Shown here piece after piece: positions 39,661 to 41,876 of a DNA stretch of 41,876 bases. Each line of letters opens with the position of its first letter. Position 1 is the first letter of the stretch. The DNA is from an archaeon (GTDB lineage Archaea; Nanobdellota; Nanobdellia; Woesearchaeales; GW2011-AR15): NCBI GenBank assembly GCA_018657065.1, contig JABHXU010000003.1:1-41876 (forward strand), read 5' to 3'. The notes beneath the pieces are model-generated. The model was not told the origin of the DNA and did no database searches. It saw only the letters and a list, made by a program, of their open reading frames with translations. Position numbers and translations under genes: made by a program.

Positions 39661-40172
39661 TAGAAACAAATCACAAAAAAATTGCTAACAATCTTAAAAA
39701 AAAAGGATGGGATAAACAAACTATTTCTCACTCTGTAAAGATTTTAAAAAATGCACATAAAACAAAGCCTAAACATTTTAAAAAACTAGATGATTTGTTT
39801 TATTTCCTATTTTTATTCTTAATAATTTTGGCAAACGTCTTAATATTTATTGGCGTATTGCCTGTTCTAATTATGCTTCCTGGTTGGTTTTCAGGCATAA
39901 TTTTAGGAATATTAGGCCTTTGCGTAGGTGTTTTTATTGATATAATTATTCGACATCATGATCTTAAACATAAACATTATTTTTTTGCTATTTTTTTTGT
40001 GACTCTTTTAGCTGTATTTTCAATTGTTAGTATATTTACAATTGTTAAACCAATTATAGCTACAAAAAATCTTTACATAACTGAAAATCCCATATTTTTA
40101 CTCACATTTTATATAGTAGGAAATATAATCCCACATATTATGTGGAAAAAAGCAGAACTTTCACAAGTTTAA
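39657..40172 (+). CDS. Four-helix membrane protein, last gene of the MinD operon, unknown
   Basis: 171 aa. A soluble basic N-terminal region (NHKKIANNLKKKGWDKQTIS, about 1-40) reminiscent of short helical adaptor modules, then four membrane helices (about 47-68, 70-95, 105-125, 140-160). No family recognised. It starts in an ATGA overlap with the ATPase gene, so it is co-translated. The basic N-terminus could be the cytoplasmic contact for the MinD-like ATPase (inference). Confidence 0.7.
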   Translation: MIETNHKKIANNLKKKGWDKQTISHSVKILKNAHKTKPKHFKKLDDLFYFLFLFLIILANVLIFIGVLPVLIMLPGWFSGIILGILGLCVGVFIDIIIRHHDLKHKHYFFAIFFVTLLAVFSIVSIFTIVKPIIATKNLYITENPIFLLTFYIVGNIIPHIMWKKAELSQV

Positions 40173-40202
40173 TAGTCCATAAATTCTGCTTTTTTGACAT
40201 CC

Positions 40203-40224
40203 TAGAAATCTGCCAAGATTTCTA
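40203..40224 (+). terminator. Perfect 9-bp hairpin in the gap before the 128-aa gene
   Basis: TAGAAATCT and AGATTTCTA pair fully around a GCCA loop, followed by TGATTTTTAAG. It sits 30 nt after the MinD operon end and 27 nt before the next ATG. It can act as the operon terminator or as a leader hairpin for the next gene. Confidence 0.5.
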
Positions 40225-40251
40225 TGATTTTTAAGATAAGAGAAAGGAAAA

Positions 40252-40638
40252 ATGAACCTTAAGGCTTGGACGTCTTCGTACATTGATTATTTGGACTCAT
40301 TCAAAAAAAGCTTAGTCTCTAAAAATGACAAAGAAAATATAATTGATTGTGAATATTCTGATAAAGGAAAAATTAATTATGTTATTTGTGAAGACCTAAA
40401 TTTTTGCAAATATAATGAAAACAGTGTTATAATTTGCTTAAATTCCAAAAAGAATTTAGATGTTTTAATATCTAAATGGAATGATTTTTCTAAAAATATC
40501 AAACTTAAAATTGTTTTTGCAAATCCTATTCAAAATTTACAATGGTCAATTATCCCTTATTTACACAATAAATATGGCGATCCAGAAAGTTTAAAAGTTG
40601 GTTTAAAAAGTTTATTTAATTCTATACCTAAAATATAA
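40252..40638 (+). CDS. Cytoplasmic protein of unknown function (128 aa)
   Basis: 128 aa, mixed alpha/beta, no membrane helix: an N-terminal helix (WTSSYIDYLDSFKKSLVSK), a strand-rich core (NYVICEDLNFC, SVIICLNSKKNLDVLISKW, KIVFANPIQNLQWSI) and YLHNKYGDPESLKVGLKSLF at the end. No family recognised. AAAGGAAAA before ATG 40252 is a weak Shine-Dalgarno. A strong hairpin lies just upstream. Conserved-looking codon use supports a real gene. Confidence 0.65.
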   Translation: MNLKAWTSSYIDYLDSFKKSLVSKNDKENIIDCEYSDKGKINYVICEDLNFCKYNENSVIICLNSKKNLDVLISKWNDFSKNIKLKIVFANPIQNLQWSIIPYLHNKYGDPESLKVGLKSLFNSIPKI

Positions 40639-40707
40639 TTCTTCTTATTTTTATGTTTAGAAAAGTTTTATAAGTCTTTATTAAATCCACGATATAGGTG
40701 ATATTTA

Positions 40708-40869
40708 ATGGAATGCAGTTCATGTAGAATAAAAATAACAAATCAAGACGGGGCAGTAAACTTTAAGTGTCCTAAATGCGGTAAATTTGAAATGGTAAGA
40801 TGTGAAACTTGTAGAAAGACAGTAGCAAAATATACTTGTCCAGAATGTGGATTCACAGGACCAAATTGA
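40708..40869 (+). CDS. HVO_2753-like zinc-ribbon protein (DUF1610), 53 aa
   Basis: Small protein with four C-x2-C knuckles: MECSSCRIKITN, FKCPKCGKFEMV, RCETCRKTV and TCPECGFTG. This double zinc ribbon is characteristic of the small DUF1610/HVO_2753-like RNA-binding family that in many archaea is encoded directly before EF-1 beta, as here. GGTGAT (40697-40702) stands 5 nt before ATG 40708, a model Shine-Dalgarno site for the window. Coupled to EF-1 beta (11-nt gap). Confidence 0.9.
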   Translation: MECSSCRIKITNQDGAVNFKCPKCGKFEMVRCETCRKTVAKYTCPECGFTGPN

Positions 40870-40880
40870 GGTAATAAAAA

Positions 40881-41159
40881 ATGGCAGATGTCGTAATCAC
40901 TATGAAAATTATGCCTGAATCTCCAGAAGTAGATTTAGAGCAATTAACAAAATTAGCACTTGAAAAAATTACAGCCTATACAGAACTTGACAATAATAAA
41001 GTTGAACAAGAACCTATGGCTTTTGGATTAAAAGCTTTAAAAATTATGTTTGTTATGGATGAAGCAAAAGGTGACACAGATCCACTTGAAAAAGAATTAA
41101 ATAGTATTCCACATGTTGCTTCTGTTGAAGTAACTGATGTTAGAAGAACTATTGCTTAG
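40881..41159 (+). CDS. Translation elongation factor EF-1 beta
   Basis: 92 aa, the standard archaeal aEF-1B size. Start MADVVITMKIMPESPEVDLE, core AFGLKALKIMFVMDEAKGDT and the C-terminal VASVEVTDVRRTI match the guanine-exchange domain that recycles EF-1A-GDP. GAGGTAAT followed by 5 nt precedes ATG 40881. Second gene behind the zinc ribbon. It overlaps the convergent nucleotidyltransferase gene by 11 nt. Confidence 0.95.
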   Translation: MADVVITMKIMPESPEVDLEQLTKLALEKITAYTELDNNKVEQEPMAFGLKALKIMFVMDEAKGDTDPLEKELNSIPHVASVEVTDVRRTIA

Positions 41160-41658
41160 AATCTAAATAACTTTTAATTTTTTCTACTTTTATTTTATCT
41201 TCTTCTCTTGTTGAATTAGAGTACATTTTTAATTGATCTTCAAGATTTGAAACTGGAATTTCTCTGTCTTTAATCTTTACTATTGGTGGATTAATTAATC
41301 TATGCGCATAAGTTACCCATTCACCATTTATTGTTTTTTCTTCAAGTTCTCCCATGATATCAATCTCAACACCCATTAATTCATAAGTACCAAAAAAAGA
41401 TTTGTAAATGGGGTTTACTGAATCTGGTCCTTCTGAATATGCGATTTCTCTTTTTACTCCAATTTTTGGTATTTGTAGAAATAATTGTTTTAGTTTTTCA
41501 GCTGTTTGTTGATCTACATATAAATCAATATCTGAAGAATTAATATCCACTCCTTGAAGAGCTAGACTCAAGGAACTTGCAACAACATAGGAAACATCAT
41601 GCTTATTAAAAAAGTCATGAAGTACTAATAATATATCAATAATTTTTTCATCAGTCAT
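41149..41658 (-). CDS. Nucleotidyltransferase-fold protein (MNT-like)
   Basis: 169 aa from ATG 41658 (the TTG at 41664 is upstream and less likely). Pol-beta-type core: VSYVVASSLSLALQGVDINS then SDIDLYVD, with the D-x-D pair in S-D-I-D-L, and a third acidic residue in GVEIDIMGE. The usual G-S at the start of the motif is replaced by A-S-S. C-terminal helix SNLEDQLKMYSNSTREEDKI. Such proteins are antitoxin-like MNT enzymes or aminoglycoside-type/NTase proteins of unknown target. It overlaps the preceding partial gene by 8 nt, so the two probably form a functional pair. Confidence 0.85.
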   Translation of the reverse strand: MTDEKIIDILLVLHDFFNKHDVSYVVASSLSLALQGVDINSSDIDLYVDQQTAEKLKQLFLQIPKIGVKREIAYSEGPDSVNPIYKSFFGTYELMGVEIDIMGELEEKTINGEWVTYAHRLINPPIVKIKDREIPVSNLEDQLKMYSNSTREEDKIKVEKIKSYLDSKQ

Positions 41659-41875
41659 TTTCAAATAACCTTGTATGTTGTCTAGTCATTGCTGAAATTG
41701 GTCTAACATGAGCAGAAGGATGCTTTTCTGGTGATGTTCCTATAAAATAAGTATTTGGATCTAATTCACTTTTTCTTATTTCTTGTTCCCATTCAGAGAT
41801 TCCCCAATTTGACCTATCCTTAAAGCTTAGATTATAAGCAAATTCTGCAAGTTCTCTACCTCCTTTAGCAAAAAC
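41651..41875 (-). CDS. Unknown protein, C-terminal 74 aa only (5' end beyond window)
   Basis: The frame is open to the window edge and ends TGA at 41651-41653. Visible part: VFAKGGRELAEFAYNLSFKD, a Trp-rich SNWGISEWEQEIRKSEL, then a conserved-looking TYFIGTSPEKHPSAHVRPIS and TRQHTRLFEND. Not recognised. It overlaps the nucleotidyltransferase gene start by 8 nt, so it is its upstream partner in a two-gene unit. A toxin-antitoxin-like or modification pair is possible but unproven with only the C-terminus visible. Confidence 0.6.
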   Translation of the reverse strand, partial: VFAKGGRELAEFAYNLSFKDRSNWGISEWEQEIRKSELDPNTYFIGTSPEKHPSAHVRPISAMTRQHTRLFEND

Positions 41876-41876
41876 A

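Noticed and set aside
1-41876. CRISPR array, insertion sequence, rRNA or replication origin
   Set aside because: No regularly spaced repeats, transposase reading frame with terminal inverted repeats, rRNA-like segment or ORB-type repeat cluster was seen on reading both strands.

Overview
The window is a gene-dense, AT-rich stretch from an archaeon. Archaeal identity rests on deoxyhypusine synthase, the archaeal-type amidotransferase subunit GatE, archaeal NAC, EF-1 beta, a Dim2/Pno1-like KH protein, ATP-dependent DNA ligase, geranylgeranyl reductase-type flavoprotein, class III (type IV pilin-like) signal peptides, TATA-box promoters and two intron-containing tRNA genes. The short genes, many unrecognised small membrane proteins and the overall style suggest a DPANN lineage (Woesearchaeota/Pacearchaeota-like). 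That placement is inference; Archaea is firm.

Layout. 1-5.9 kb: an archaeal type IV pilus-like machine. It has a secretion ATPase (cut by the window edge) and two TadC/FlaJ-like membrane proteins on +, facing a minus-strand operon of four pilin-like proteins and a DUF192 protein. 5.9-10.3 kb: a charged protein, a membrane protein, an IscA/HesB Fe-S protein, then a likely redox set (FNR-like flavoprotein, GcvH-like lipoyl domain, thioredoxin-CcdA fusion) and a DUF134 regulator. 10.3-13.1 kb: KH protein, deoxyhypusine synthase coupled to a PLP decarboxylase (polyamine/hypusine), and a 53-aa membrane peptide. 13.2-20.3 kb: two DMT transporters, a phospholipase D-like lipoprotein, a CARF-like domain, a SLC13-type transporter, a methyltransferase and two paralogous membrane proteins. 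20.3-27.2 kb: tRNA-Thr, zinc ribbon, DNA ligase, Cys-repeat membrane protein, HNH-associated repeat protein, GatE, Dus and tRNA-Trp preceded by a copy of its own 5' end. 27.2-32.9 kb: PhoU-like regulator, AlaX-type editing protein, small proteins and a GH15/GDE-like glycosidase. 31.9-36.4 kb: three cell-surface proteins, two sharing an unusually similar promoter. 36.5-41.9 kb: geranylgeranyl reductase-like enzyme, NAC, a four-gene overlapping operon around a MinD-like ATPase, zinc ribbon plus EF-1 beta, and a nucleotidyltransferase with an unknown partner.

Expression signals are consistent. Most first genes have a TATA box about 25-30 nt before the start codon (leaderless mRNAs). Others have a GGTGAT or GGAGG Shine-Dalgarno about 4-6 nt (in GGAGGTGAT register) before the start. 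This regularity exposes two genes whose best-placed start codons are ATC and ATT rather than ATG/GTG/TTG, which is the most testable oddity here. No CRISPR array, insertion sequence, rRNA or replication origin was recognised.
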